From Quercus robur (lineage: Eukaryota > Streptophyta > Magnoliopsida > Fagales > Fagaceae): 64,000 nucleotides of DNA. The stretch spans positions 41,257,942 through 41,321,941 of the forward strand of contig NC_065542.1 of assembly GCF_932294415.1 (NCBI RefSeq). Direction: 5' to 3'. Position numbers and translations under genes: made by a program. Below, piece by piece: positions 36,455-49,497 of this stretch. Every line of letters begins with the position of its first letter. Within the stretch, counting starts at the first letter, position 1. Under the pieces are notes generated by a model. It did no database searches. It saw nothing but the letters and a program-made list of their open reading frames with translations, and was not told the origin of the DNA.

Positions 36455-37169
36455 AATTTTTTATGACCAACTTCAAAATTAAAGGACTATAATAAATTTT
36501 AAATAAAGTTAACAGACAAAAATCACAAATTTCAAACTTCAAAGAGTAAAATGATTTATGGGCAACGTTATCGGACTACAAATGTATTAAACCTGTCCAG
36601 ATAAATAATAGTAATATTATCAATGGGAAAGGCTAAAGGAAGTCACATTTTGTCACCCTTGCTGATCCTGTAGAGGTCAAATATCACATGGGACGAGCAC
36701 ACCAAGAATTTGCTAGATATCCCAATTTAATTTATGAAGATTATAACTGCACAAGATCTCCATGTTAATAGACCGACACTACATATAAAATATTTCAGAA
36801 AGAAAACTTCACCAAATTTTCAAGCTCAGGCTGTGTCTAACATTAATGCCTTCAAGTCAAACCCTTGGCCATCTCTCTCCAAGTGATCTCCGTGTATGTC
36901 TATGGCTATTGGCTATGCATACCAAAAAATAGAAAGCACATGTGCATGTTCTATAGGATCCCCCCCATTCATTCAATGTGTTCTTTTTTTTTTTATTCAA
37001 ATAAATCTTTGACTAAAGTTTACAGCCCCACAATTTTCTTCCACTTGGGGTCTCCCAATAAGCTCTTGTCTCTTTCCACAAGTCTCTCTCTGAATATATA
37101 TTACTGTATCTGATTCACTTGTATGAGTATTTCTATTCAAGATCTTAGTAAAACCATTAGTCAAACCCC
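36455..37169 (+). other. Upstream region of the RING-H2 gene
   Basis: The first ~150 bases hold an AT-rich repeat (caaatttcaaacttcaaagagtaaaatg style) also found outside the other gypsy LTR. The remainder is the likely promoter and leader of the ATL gene; a pyrimidine-rich stretch lies at ~37030-37100. Confidence 0.5.
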
Positions 37170-38270
37170 ATGTATTCCTCTTCATTTTTTGTTCAAACAT
37201 CTCCAATCTCTCATTCAAGCCATTTGCTAATGGCACCAAACCATAAGCGCTTCTACAAACTTGGATCTCAGGTTCTCACACACATAAAAAACCAGGCAAA
37301 CCCAATTCATCAGCCAGCACAGCCTACTTCAGAGTCTGCTTTTCCTATATTAGCCATTGCTGTGCTATGCATCATGGCCACAGCTTTCTTACTAGTTAGC
37401 TACTTTCTTTTTGTGACCAAATGCTGTTCAAACTGGCAAGAAGTTAATCTGCTGAGATGGTTTTCTGTACTGCGAGTCCAAGAAAGTGAAGATCCCTTCA
37501 TAGCCTTGTCTCCAACAATGTGGAATCATGGACTTGATGAATCGGTCATTCGTGAAATCCCAACATGTCAATTCCAAAGAGAAGACGAGGAGAAAAGAGT
37601 GTGTTGTGCAGTTTGTTTGAATGAGTTTCAAGAACAAGATATGCTTAGAGTTCTTCCCAAATGCAGCCATGCATTCCACTTGGATTGCATTGATATATGG
37701 CTTCAAAGCAATGCCAATTGTCCCCTTTGCAGATCAAGCATTTCAGGCAGAAGCCGGTGTCGGATTGATCAGATCATTGCACCAAGCTCTTCACCACAAG
37801 ACTCTCAGCCCCTGTCCCATAGCCACATGAGTAGTGATGAAGACTTTTTGGTTATTGAATTGGGGGGAGAAGATGAAGTTACATTACCACAAAGGCAACA
37901 AGAAAGAAATGATTCACTTCAAGTTTCAGTGCAGCCTAGAAGTCATTCACCAAAGAAGTTGGAAAAGAAGCATGAAAACTTAAAACCAAGAAAGTTCCAC
38001 CATGTTTCAATCATGGGAGATGAGTGCATTGATGTAAGAAAGAAAGATGATCAGTTTTCTATTCAACCCATCAGGAGATCTTTCTCAATGGATTCTGCAG
38101 CTGATCAACATCTTTATTTAACCGTTCAAGCAATCATTCAACAAAAAATGCATCACAACGAGGTTAGTACAAGTGAAGATTGTGATAGCAGAGGTCGAAG
38201 ATCGTTCTTCCCATTTAGGCATGGCCGAGGATCTAGAAATGCAATTCTTCCTATTGAGTGTGAGCTGTAA
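37170..38270 (+). CDS. ATL-family RING-H2 E3 ubiquitin ligase
   Basis: 366 aa, no intron, as usual for ATL genes. A membrane segment lies at residues 58-83 (FPILAIAVLCIMATAFLLVS). The ATL hallmark GLDESVIREIP is at 121-131. The RING-H2 finger has ligands C146, C149, C165, H167, H170, C173, C184 and C187, with PxxC and WLQSNANCPLC intact. The tail has KFHHVSIMGDECIDVR and IQPIRRSFSMDS, matching Arabidopsis ATL1-like proteins. It should transfer ubiquitin at a membrane; targets are unknown. A second Met at 37230 (residue 21, MAPNHKRFYK) has G at +4 and may be the true start, since the first 20 residues look like leader. An ATL1-type member is likely; exact orthology is not claimed. Confidence 0.94.
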   Translation: MYSSSFFVQTSPISHSSHLLMAPNHKRFYKLGSQVLTHIKNQANPIHQPAQPTSESAFPILAIAVLCIMATAFLLVSYFLFVTKCCSNWQEVNLLRWFSVLRVQESEDPFIALSPTMWNHGLDESVIREIPTCQFQREDEEKRVCCAVCLNEFQEQDMLRVLPKCSHAFHLDCIDIWLQSNANCPLCRSSISGRSRCRIDQIIAPSSSPQDSQPLSHSHMSSDEDFLVIELGGEDEVTLPQRQQERNDSLQVSVQPRSHSPKKLEKKHENLKPRKFHHVSIMGDECIDVRKKDDQFSIQPIRRSFSMDSAADQHLYLTVQAIIQQKMHHNEVSTSEDCDSRGRRSFFPFRHGRGSRNAILPIECEL

Positions 38271-40224
38271 TAAGACCTAATTTTATTTACTTTTTCAATT
38301 TTCACATATTTATTTTGTTCATTTTTTGGTTTTAGGGTGGACATGTTGGAGATTTTAACAGGCAATTGAATAGTTACACAAATAGAAGAAACGAGTGTAG
38401 AGTGATTTTAGGCCGAAATCATACATAGTGAGAAAAGTTAGACACAAATGGATTGCTGAAATTTAGGCATGGGTTAGAGAATCATTGCTTAAACATCTAA
38501 GGGTTGATTAGATCGTCCATGTTCTACTTCCTTCATGAATGAGAATGATTGCTTTTATTCTCCTTTTATCAATAGTTGGACACACACGCAATGGAAGTCA
38601 GAGTAGACGGGACCTATATACAATGAGTAACCATAAATGAAATCATTAGAAAGGTTTCCTGGAAATGGTCTCCAATATCTTCCTTCTTGTTAGCAATTAT
38701 ATTAACGTTGGTAAGGTGCACAAGTTATAATATATGTCGAGTTTCAATTAATTATGGCATAACATTTCCTGTGTCTCAGATTTTTTTTTTTTTTTTTTTT
38801 TTCCTTGAAAAGAATGGAGGGGGAAAAAACAGAATGAGAAACAGTGTGTGCGTGCGCGTGTTAATCTCAATTTAACATTCTAAGGAAAAAAAAATAAAAA
38901 AAAGAGCTCATTCTCCAAATCCCTGCATGTTGCCTTTTTAAGAATTGGTCATCAAATATACTCAAGCTAATCTGCTGAGGTCATACCCAAAGCTTATCTT
39001 TGTGGAAAAAGATCCACTAGTATTTTCTTAATCCGTACGTATTAATAATTATGTTTCGTTTCGATACTAAAAAGAAAATAAGTTGTCAGCATATCTCAAT
39101 TTTCAAAAACAGTGATTAATAATCAATTTTTCCTTCTATATTTCCCCAGGAAACAAATGAGAAGTGAAAGTAACAGAGCAGATGTATACTAGACAACATC
39201 ATAACTAGAAACATCATTAAGATATTCCAAGTGATATCCAGAGTTTCATTATCATTACCAACGATGTTTCTTTACCTCTCAAAATAATCATAGCCAACAG
39301 ATGGGTCACAATCACAACCAAAACCAGACTGAAGCACGCTTGGCATACAATCCATTGCTGTCCTACCCGACACACAAAACAGTGACAATGTGGCGCAGAG
39401 CAGTCATTAAGGAGTCTTATTTAAATTTAAATTTATGTAGTGCCAAGTAAGAATCCACTGGCACTATTTCAGAATTTCCTCCTATCGCCCGAAACCACTC
39501 ATGCTCTGGGACTGGGTAAGACTAAGGTCAGACTATGAATTAACCCACAGGATACAACCCCCTTTCCCATTTAGTTCCCTCAAGTATTGGTTCCTTAGAG
39601 AGTCATCCCCTTCCCAGAAAATTTTCTTTTTTTTCGGGTAACCAAAAAAAATAAAATAAAAGGTGAGACTCCACTAGGAGAAGTACATTAGTCTGATTAG
39701 ACTCCTGACATTAACAATGAACTTTCTCAAACGGTCTTTGCAATGCCACAAATAGCCCTATGATACTGCATGTAGTGAAAGAACCCTTAATATAGTTTTC
39801 AAACTTCAGTCACCAGTCAGATCCGTTTGCAGAGTCACAATATGTAATGCGAAAAGTTCATACAATGGCAGTAATAACACGAAGTAGTCTCTCTTATTAT
39901 ATAATTTTCAGTATCATTAAGATTGGATTCATTTTTGTAAACATCAAGGTTGGAATGAGCAGAGATGAAAAAAAAAATAGTATACTTTCAAATTTAGGTA
40001 ACAAAAATCACTAAGTACGCTACATATAGGCACAACAACAGGTTTCAAAAATAGCAAAATTGTGTGGCTTAAATCACTAGCTACATACATACTTTTGAGT
40101 ATATCAAAAAGCAACAACTGGCCCCTCAAAAATTAGGGGATAATGCTCAGTAAAAAAAAAAAAAAGGTAATACCGTGCAACAATGTGCTAGATTACGTAA
40201 AAGATCAGTTTAGGAAAGGAGTCT
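38271..40224. other. Intergenic region between convergent genes
   Basis: 3' flanks of the ATL gene (+) and the TPR gene (-). It contains a T run near 38781-38801, a purine-rich gtgtgtgcgtgcgcgtg stretch near 38846, and no recognised gene or element. The 3' UTR of the TPR gene should occupy the right edge. Confidence 0.5.
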
Positions 40225-43200
40225 CTAATTTGTGCTGGATAGATTTTGACTAACAGGAATATCAGTTTCTGAGCTCCTAGAAGAGACAATAGTGTGAGGT
40301 AAGGGCAAGGCCTTTACAGGATGATTGTTCGGGGATGCACCTCGGGCTTTTTTCTTTAGTTGTTCAAGAAGTCGATGGGCTTCTTTGAATTCATCTTCTG
40401 CACTGGAGCCATGGCTTTCCCAAGCATCAATAACCTGCTGCTGGAATTCTATTGCAAAAGCATAGCTGCACGAAACAAGAGGTAAATTATCTTCATAATT
40501 TCAACCCTAATGTCATAGATAAAAAGGGGCGGGGGGGAATCTCTTAAAAGCTTCTTTTCATGGTTTTTTAATAATTTTTATTTTACTGGGGGGGTGGGGA
40601 GTTAGGTAAATTCAAGGATAAGGATATTGTGAATCTTTTTCATGTTATTTAACCGCTCCCATGATGAATACATGCATGCAGACATGACATTTGCTCTGAA
40701 CATCTATGCATTTTTGTACTAATCTTCACTTAAATACACAATGAGCAAATGATAGGAATAACCCAAGATAAGGTGTCAAAAGAATATGGATTGCTTAACA
40801 AACCTAATTACATTGCAGATTAAATTTAGCAATAGAAATAGAAGAAATCAATGGATATAGAAATGAGCCATAGATTTTTTTCCTTTTTCTTTATTATTAT
40901 TATTATTTTTTTGTGGGGGGGGGGGGGGGGTGGGTGGGATAAGAATAAGCCATGAAAGAAGAAAGTTAAGCAAAACAATCAAATTAAGAATGCTGGATAA
41001 AATCTGTTAATTCGAATGAAAGTTACTCACATATCACAAATCTCTGAGAGAAATACATTATCAGACCTTTCTAGCTTAAAAAATCCACTAAACTGAATAT
41101 TAGTCATAGAGCGCAGGCCACATGTATGAGGAAGATATGCATAACATACTAACAATGCAGGCAATACAACTCCTATCCTTGTAGCATCAGGTTTTTCCCC
41201 ACATTGTTTTTATTGGCAAGTTACATAGGCACCCTGTGAGTTTAGTGGATTTTTTAGCTGTCAAAGGAAGCACATTTCATTTAAGCTAGGGCTCATTGGC
41301 ATAGCATCAGGTTGTTGTAACTAAAAAGCTTAAAGCCATGGTGTTCATGACATGCACATTTGAGGACATGGTGTAATTTAGCACAAATTGAAAAGTAGCA
41401 AGGGAAGAAAATTCAAGGATCTTTAATTTAATAAAAATTTAGAAAACTAATTAGAAAGAAATATTAATTGGGAGTAAATATTTTTCAAATTTTGAATCTG
41501 AGAATACTAAGCAAAACCTAAATTGATGGAAACAAAAGGTAACAATGACATAAAGGTTGGGGCTTCAAGCACTCTGTATTATTGGATGGCTGCATAAGTG
41601 GTCATTCTTTCTCTAAAATGCAGGACCTTGGTGAGTCTCAATTAATTATAATAACAAAAATGACGTACATTGCATTTGGGACCTACCTAGATACTAACAT
41701 TCCTCCATGTGAACCATATATGGTTTCTCTTTTTTCTTCTTTTTTTGATAAGTAAACAATCAATGAAAAAAAAATAATTTTTGGTAATTTAACACAAAAG
41801 ATAGCATTAAGGCTTACTCAAATGCATATTTTGGAAGGGAGAGGGGTAAAGAAATTAATTAATTAAAAACAATCTTTTCAAGACGTTTTTGTTTTGTTGT
41901 GGATTTTCTAACACTAAAATACCAATTGGCATTCAAGTGAAAGGCTTTTTAGTGTCCAGATTGGTCTTATGTGCATTTCCTTTGCTATTAGTTAATAGAG
42001 ATCACTAAGGGTCCAAGTTACAACAAATTTAAAATTATAGGGTGGACACTTGATGAAACTAAATTTTGGGGTTTAATTTAAAACGGATGTGTGTGTGTGT
42101 GTATTCCTACAAAACTGCTCATTCTATATTGCACAGATGAAGTTTCCCTTTGATATCAGCCTCAAGGAAAGGAAGTTATAAGACTTCACAGAATCAAAAA
42201 AGTCATCCTATTATCTAATATATTCAGAAATGCAAGCGATTTCAATAACCAATTAATTAATATAAACACACAAATGAAACCAGACACCAGGAAAAGAATT
42301 CACCTTCCAGTGGCAGCATAAGCTTTTGAAAGGTTCTGACATGCCTCAATCGAATCTGCATGATGAGGACCAAGTGATACATCCATGATGTCCTTTGCAA
42401 CGGCAAACATCTGTGCAGCTGACTGAGGTCTATCTAACTCCAAATATGCTGCCCCCAAATTGTTGTAGATATAACCCACGCCAAAATGCTTGGAACCAAA
42501 GCTTTCCTTCAACCTTTCCGCTGCACTCTCCAAGTAAGGAATAGCCTGTTGCACCTTGCCTGTCAGCAAAAGCAACCATCCTATTCTTGCAGAAACACTT
42601 CCTTCAGAGTGCTGTTCTTGTGGAAGCCTCTCAAGCATAGCCAATGTTCTCTTTAACAATGAAATTGCAGTTTCAAACTCATTCATAGTTTCATATTGCA
42701 TCGATATCTCCGAGTATGCCTCAGCAACTTCCACTGGAGATGTCGTCTCTTTCTTGTCAAGAATTCCACAAGCAATCTCCAAACACCTTTTCGAGTCTGC
42801 AAACTTTTCCTGATGACACATCGCTTTTGCCATTGAGATAAACACCATTGCCCGAGTTTCACTACCCTTATCCATCTCCTGAACAACGCCCTTCAAAGAC
42901 TCAATTGCAGAGTCATACTTCCCCAGTGCAATCTCCATATTAGCAGCATCAATCTTGGCACGGAGTAAATCAGAACTAAGACCCCAATTCTTCAAAACCT
43001 TTTGTGACAACTGATTCTGCTCCAAAGCCATCTTATGCTCCTCCAACCCAGTATAAATAATCCCAAGAAGCCTCCTATCATGTGCAACCTCCACCGAATT
43101 CTGTCCCAATTGCTTCTTATGTATCTCCAACGCCTTCATGCAATATGGCAAAGCCTCCTTAAAGTTCAAAACTGCAACGTATGCTTCTGCCAAATCCCGG

Positions 43201-43997
43201 TGTGATTTACCCAATTCCCTACTATCTTTCTCAAAAGTCGCCTCCTTAATCTCTAAACACTTCCTAAGATTCCCAAGAGCCTCCTCTCTCCTCCCCATTG
43301 CCGTCTTCACATTGGCCAACTCAAGCTGCACTGCATGAAGCACCGGCATAACATCCTCACCACTAAAACCCTCTTCCTCCAGCCTACCCAACAACCTATT
43401 AGCCCTATTAAGGTACCCCAAACTATCATTAAACCTTTTCAAGTTATAATTAGCAGAACCCATCAATTGCAAAGTCATGGCTACAAGTAAAGAAGGTTTA
43501 TCATCTTTATCCAAAGCTTTCAAAGCTCTACTAGCGAAAGATAGAGTCTTTTCAGGGTCCTCACCTTCTTGGTCAAATTTGAGGCCAAGTTTCAAGGAAG
43601 CCAACCCAAGCTCTCCCTCATCAAAAGCTGACTCCATGTCCTTAAAAGCCTTGAGCATTTCCTCAGTGGTTTTTGCAGACTCAAAAGCCTCTTCAAGCTC
43701 AGCTTTTTGATTGACTTTTCTCTGCCTAGAGGACAATTGGGTTGGTCTCTCAACAAGAGTGTCCATATTTCGAAATGGGTTTTTTCTAAATTGGTTGGGT
43801 TTGAAGAATAAGACATGGGTTTTGGCGCAGGGCTTGAGATGGGTGTGTGAGACTAATGGTGAAGAAGAAGAAGAAGAAGAAGAAGGAGGAGGAGGAGAAG
43901 AGGGGTCAGAAATGTAATTTCTGGAAAGAAAAGGGGCAAAGGACTGTGGCTTATGACGAGAGATGTGTGAGAGATATGAGATTGGAGCTTTTCTCAT
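40225..43997 (-). CDS. Kinesin-light-chain-like TPR protein, two exons
   Basis: Exon 1 is 43997-42304 and exon 2 is 40465-40225, joined across a 1.8-kb GT-AG intron (donor GGAAG|GTGAAT, acceptor TGCAG|CTATG) with frame kept, giving 644 aa. Residues 1-75 are rich in Ser, Pro and Arg with no acidic start (MRKAPISYLSHISRHKP), like an organelle presequence. From ~95 to ~560 the protein is a run of tetratricopeptide repeats of kinesin-light-chain style, e.g. SHRDLAEAYVAVLNFKEAL and YNNLGAAYLELDRPQSAAQ. Exon 2 adds a helical, charged tail (EDEFKEAHRLLEQLKKKARG). TPRs bind protein partners; the partner is unknown. It is close to Arabidopsis TPR-like proteins such as At5g53080, from memory. A frame read through the donor would stop at 42300, so exon 2 is easy to miss. 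Confidence 0.92.
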
Positions 43998-44201
43998 GGT
44001 GTAGTTGGAAAAGTTTTTCTGGGATTTGCTTTGGGAGTGATCGTTTGGGATTTGCGTTGCTTAAGTTAAACCCTCGCAGAGGTTTTTTCCCGTGCAATAG
44101 GACAAATCCCAGCCTTCCATTTAATCCAATGGCTAATTATTTTGACACCTCACCTGTCTAGGTTGGCATTCCGTGTCTCACAATGTAGTAAGTAAATATG
44201 C

Positions 44202-44909
44202 GTTCGAAACGTATAAGCAAATTAGCATCTCGAGTTTTAGAAACTTGAGATCCAAATTAAAACTCGACTCTCAAAGACTCACAAAGTGAGTGTTTGGCTG
44301 GATGAGTTGGACAGAAAATGCCACGTAGATCTCGAGTTTTTAAGACTTGAGTTCTAAAAATCAAAACCAAGTCTCTTAGACTCGATTTTGGTACTTGAAC
44401 CAACAATCTCCCGACGAAGAACAGACTTGAAGAAGAACCAACGATCTGACGATGAAGAACTGAGGAATGATTTGACGAGGAAGAACAGAGGAAGAACAAG
44501 AACCCATGGAAGAACACAATGCCTAGGGAACCCACAGAAGAACACGATAAAGAACACGACGGAGCTTCGCTGCCACTGCCTCCGTTGCTCCTGGGTTAGG
44601 GAGATCTGGGTTCGTGTAGGTGTTTCTAATTTGGGATTTCTGATTTATTGTTCAAATTTGTTGTTCCTTCTTGTTTCTTCTGATTTGTTGGTTATTCCTT
44701 CGTGTTTCTATTCTGGTGTTCTTTGTGTTTCTGTTTTGGTGTTCTAATATGTGGTGAAACCTTTTTATGGAACTCGAGTCTTTAAAACTCGAGTTCCACA
44801 CAGGAAATTGAGTTTTAAAAACTCGAGTTCCATGTGGACTTTTTTCCGCTCACACAAACTCGAGTTTTAGACACTCGAAATGCTAGTTTCTAGCATTGTT
44901 TTGAAACGT
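44202..44909. repeat. Inverted-repeat element rich in CTCGAG palindromes
   Basis: Left arm (44202-~44260, with TAGCATCTCGAGTTTTAGAA) and right arm (~44850-44909, inverted TAGCATTTCGAGTGTCTAAA) are related. Inside are repeated AACTCGAGTTT modules at ~44330, 44772, 44790, 44818 and 44858. No transposase and no clean target duplication. Probably a non-autonomous DNA transposon. Confidence 0.5.
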
Positions 44910-45920
44910 GAAAACTAACTAAATTTTTTGATTTTAATGTTATTTGGAAAAAAAAATTCTAACATTTCAGCTTCCCAAAATTTGAATTTCATTGAAACTC
45001 TTTCTTTTCTCTCTCTCACTTCAACTAGGTTCTCTCTTAACCTCCACGCTCTCTGCCTCTCCGTCAACCTGTCGTCTCCACTTCTAGCATACCCAACTCA
45101 GACCCATTAGCAAAAATAGTAACTCACCATCTGAGATCTCGACCCCCGAACACTCGCACCAGTTCAGAGAGAGAGTAAGGAATGGGGTTTGGAGAGAATC
45201 GGGTGTAAAGAGACGTTAATGCTTTTCAAACCCAGATTAGAGAAATTAAGGGTTAGGGTTTGGAGAAAATCGGGAAAGAGAGAAGTTGATGCCTTTTCAG
45301 GTTTGATCTATGGAGGGAAATGAGATTGAGAGACAAAGAAAGAGAAAGAGATTGAGATTTTGGTCAAAGGAGAGAATAAGCCACCATCAAAGGTGGTGGT
45401 TGTGATGAGCTAGCCTTGTCGATTTGGTTCAGAGGGAGATCACCACTCGGAAGGTTTTCTTTTATCTCTATTTTTTTAATAAACTCTGTTTGGTTGCTAG
45501 GAAAGGAAGGAATGTAAATAATGGTGTCACAATTTTGTTGATTGATTTATTGGTGCTGAATTTAATTCTATTTTCTCTTATTTTTTATGGTTTTGGTTTT
45601 TAGCTTAGGAATTGAAATCAAGTCTTATATTGCCTGCATTTTTGTCAATTGTTTAAAAATGCTTAAATCAATTTAATTTGTATTCAATGGGCTTATTATT
45701 AGGTTCGTAATGATGAAAGTTTGAACCTTCATGAGCTATTTGACCAAAACATGAATGTTCAATACATTGAAAAGCTTTCACAGAAAAATTTTGCCAGCAT
45801 ATATTTCCATTAGGAGGTAATTACATAATATTGACTTTAAAGACTTCTTGCAGATGTGTTGTTAAAAAGGCATGCTTTTATTGTGTTGAATGATTCATAT
45901 CGAGTGTCACTTCTTAGATA
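44910..45920. other. Intergenic, no gene recognised
   Basis: Purine/pyrimidine-skewed DNA with aggagagaat-type runs (45130-45380), then AT-rich. No coherent coding frame or RNA gene. Confidence 0.5.
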
Positions 45921-45929
45921 TAGAAGAAA

Positions 45930-46732
45930 TGGATAATTACAGCAAACCCACCTGGGGTTTGGCCCGTTTTCATTTTGCCTACTTGTGGTTTAAAACTTTA
46001 CACTTTGCTCAACTGAACTTCAATCTGTTACCCATCCGTTACCCACCTCTGTTAAAACCAGGGGTAAAAATGTATTTTATCTTCACTGTTATGTCTCTCT
46101 CCTCTAAAAACAAAAAATAACATAAAAAACTCAAACAAACAAGATCAAAGAAGGGGGGTTTTGTACCCATTTCAGATTTTTATATCCCAACCTTTCAATC
46201 AAACCCCTTTATCAAACCAAAACTTAATCCAACGCAAGAAAACCCTCTAGAAAATTCACCCAAACCCACCATTAACAAACCCCCAAAACCAAACCCAACA
46301 TAAAACCCAATCTCATTCACAGATTGAAAGTAGTAGGAGAGAATCAAAGGGTTTCAAATGAGTTCCAGCAAAGGCTAGAGAAAGGTGGATTAGCCATGGA
46401 TTTCTTCGCCCAAACCCCAGACCCATATATCTCGAGCCTTCTCGCCGTTGCTCGCAACTGCCATCACACGATGGTCCAATTGGCCGTTGGTGTTTGGTCG
46501 TTGCTATTTGGCCGTTGGTGTTGGGTCGCTACTACTGTTTGAGCCTTCTCTGTTTGAGTCGTTGCTCGCTTCTGCTAGCATGTGGTGCACAAAACAAAAC
46601 AAGGACTGAACGGCCTGAGAGATCTAATTGGCTGCCATGGCTTTGGCTGTACCTTGTCTGCTGCTCCCACTGCTTGTTTGAAGAGTGAAGAGTGTTCATA
46701 CCTCTATTTTTATTATTTTGGTTTGGCCATTG

Positions 46733-46775
<43 letters not shown>

Positions 46776-47292
46776 ATGGGGGCCATTGAGGTGTTTGGCA
46801 AAAAAAATAGAAATTTAGAATTTACTTCACAACAGAAAAATAAATTTAGTATTTTTTTTTTTTTTTTTGCTTTCAATTAGTGCAATGCTAACTTCAAAGA
46901 ATATCTTTATTATTTATAATTTTATTGCATGATTTTGTTTTTTTCCAATGCTAAATATTTTACAAGAAAGATTAATGTTAATTGTTAAAGAAATAGATCA
47001 TTACACAGAACCATACCCTTGAACTCAACTTTGGAAACATGTGTTGTTGTCTTTGTGCTTGTATAGAGACACAAAACCCTCCAAGCTCTTTCAAAAAAAT
47101 TCAAACCCTAACTTTTTGATTCGTGTTATGTTATGTTTTGTTTGTAAAAGTTGTTTTCTAACGGAAAAGCCAAAGGTGGGTAACGAATGGGTAACGGATT
47201 GAAGTTCAGGTGGGCAAAGTATAAAGTTTTAAACCAGGGGTAAGCAAAGTGAAAACGGACCAAACCCTAGGTGGGTTTACTGTAATTATCCC
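45930..47292. mobile_element. Non-autonomous MULE, 1.36 kb, with 9-bp TSD
   Basis: TIRs of ~150-200 bp start GGATAATTACAG and share AAACCCACCT and ACTTCAATC; they are of the same family as the 5.6-kb MULE. The target duplication tagaagaaa is at 45921-45929 and 47293-47301. The interior (46140-47000) has no recognised gene and a 36-base T run near 46738. Confidence 0.9.
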
Positions 47293-49288
47293 TAGAAGAA
47301 ACTAAATGGGTAGCACAGATGAGCAAATTCTTAATTATACAAAATTTAACTTTTCAGATTTTTAATTGTCCTGGCATCCTCAGAAACTGCTACAGATGCA
47401 GATCATTAGCCATGAAGTTTGTTATACATAATTCCTTTAATGAAAGGGTGTGATGGATCATGGAGCACACAGACCTTTTATTCTAGTTACCTTGGTTGTC
47501 AATGGCTATCAACAACCATTATTCTTCTCTGAAATTTAGCTGTGTATAACTATTATATTTATATATCTATGTTTAACAGCGATTATATTTTTTCTGAAAT
47601 CTGGTTAAAAATGCATGGTACTAATTTTAATGCCACTTTGTCAACATTGGTTACATTGATTCTTTTTCTTGTGAGATCTTTTGTTGCTAAATTTGTTCTG
47701 TATTTTGTGGGATAAAAGAAAAATAGACTAAACAATGATATTATTTTTGTACCTAGCTATAAATTCTGTAGCTCTCCCATATTTCTTGTTATGGTTACAT
47801 AACTATAAGTTCTGCTGTTTTATTGGTGTCCAACATAAGCTAATAGTTTGTTAACTTGGGTTCTCTTCTTATTATCTCTGTTATTGTTGATTGGCTTACT
47901 CAAAGAACTTGGGCATACTGAGCAAATGATTTACAAATTTTGACAAAAGCAATTTAGCTTTTGAAGCTTTTGTACATTCACATTAAATTTTGAGTTTTAT
48001 AAGTTTTTCTTGGGGAAACATTGGCATCTTGAACTGAAGCAAAACATTGAATAAATTTGCTAGTGATATTCAATAGAAAAATAATGCATTGTGAGAACTC
48101 ACAATAACATGCAACTTTATTTTAAGGAACCTTGCAGAATCTTTGCGATGGATTTCTCTAGTTGGTTATAATGTCTATACCTAGTGTTAAGTCATATTTT
48201 TTCTTTTTTTGTTTCCTGTCCTTGTTACTCTAGTTCTTTATCTAGTTGAATTTATTTTTGTTAAAGATATCTTGCTTCTAAAATTTTAAATTGTCGTCTA
48301 TATTAGTCTACCTTTTTGTTTAAAAAATCCTTCGTGTCTTTGTTGACAAGTATCGTAGAAATTCTTTATTCCTTGCTTAATAACTTTGTTTTGTTTAATC
48401 TTGTTTTCTTTCACAATTTTTTTGCAGATGTTTCAAGCCAATACCAGATAAGTAGTACCGATTTTGTGGCACTCCACTTTACAATGAAATATTAGAGAGG
48501 CTAAAGAGTGCCTTCATGAGTCTTTTGGAACAAGGTTTTTTTGGGATCCAATTGAGCAGTCAACTTTCTTTTTCTGAATTGGTAGTGATGGCAATGGAAG
48601 GGCTGCCACAGTTGCGCCGCTTGAGATCATCACAGCACTTGATCTTGAAACATACACTTTATCTCTACCTTTTTTTGCTAGAATCTTGAAACATACACCT
48701 TTTCCCTACAATTTTTGCTAGAATTATGTAATTTGGTGCTAGAATCTTGAAACATACACTTGTATCGAAGTCTATATTTCAATAGAACCCTTGTTGTTGT
48801 GGTTTTGTAATCAAAGTGTATATTTCAATAGAATTTGTACATTTTTAGATTAAATTATTTTGTTTTTTATGTGTTCAGTTTTAAGATTGCAAGATTGCAT
48901 TTGTCACTAAAATTGGTTTGTTGTCTTACCAATTTTGATGAGGGAAAAAAAATACAAATTAAAGATGATAAAGTCTCTTACCATCTTTTTTTATGAAATC
49001 AAAACTACCATAGTTGGCTTGCTAACATTTCAGAAGATAAACCACAAGCATCATTATAGATATGAAAATATTTAGAAAAGAATAATTACATTTTATTCCA
49101 TTCTCTGGGTTAGTACAGTATATAAAGGTTTTTTAATAAATGAATGAGAACACTCATGCGACAAAATTGGACAATACAACAATACAATACATACTCTGCA
49201 AAGTCTTTCGCCTTATTACCTAATTTAAACTAGAAAGGAGGTAGCATATGTTAAATTTGAAACTTCACTAAAATTGAACGATAGCTCC
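47293..49288. other. Intergenic, no gene recognised
   Basis: AT-rich, no convincing coding. A short imperfect repeat of TCTTGAAACATACAC occurs three times between 48643 and 48765. Confidence 0.5.
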
Positions 49289-49296
49289 CTTTATAA

Positions 49297-49489
49297 TGAG
49301 AAATTATACAGTCCTCAAGTTGGACCACGTCATTTGTCCACCATTCCTTTAAAAGACTCCCATCTATTTAAAATTGCTGAGTCGATATTCAATTTTTATT
49401 TAAAACTCCACAATTTTAAACAAGTCGTAATCTTTTACTGGAATGGTGGACCATATCACTTGTCCACCATAAGGACCTTATAATTTCCC
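49297..49489. mobile_element. hAT-type MITE, 193 bp, with 8-bp TSD
   Basis: Inverted ends: left TGAGAAATTATACAGTCCT, right (inverted) GGGAAATTATAAGGTCCT; inner TGGACCA and TGTCCACC blocks also pair. Flanked by CTTTATAA on both sides (49289-49296, 49490-49497). Confidence 0.86.
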
Positions 49490-49497
49490 CTTTATAA

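Noticed and set aside
46532-46876. Lys-rich frame on minus
   Set aside because: Made of a 36-base T run; low complexity inside a MULE.
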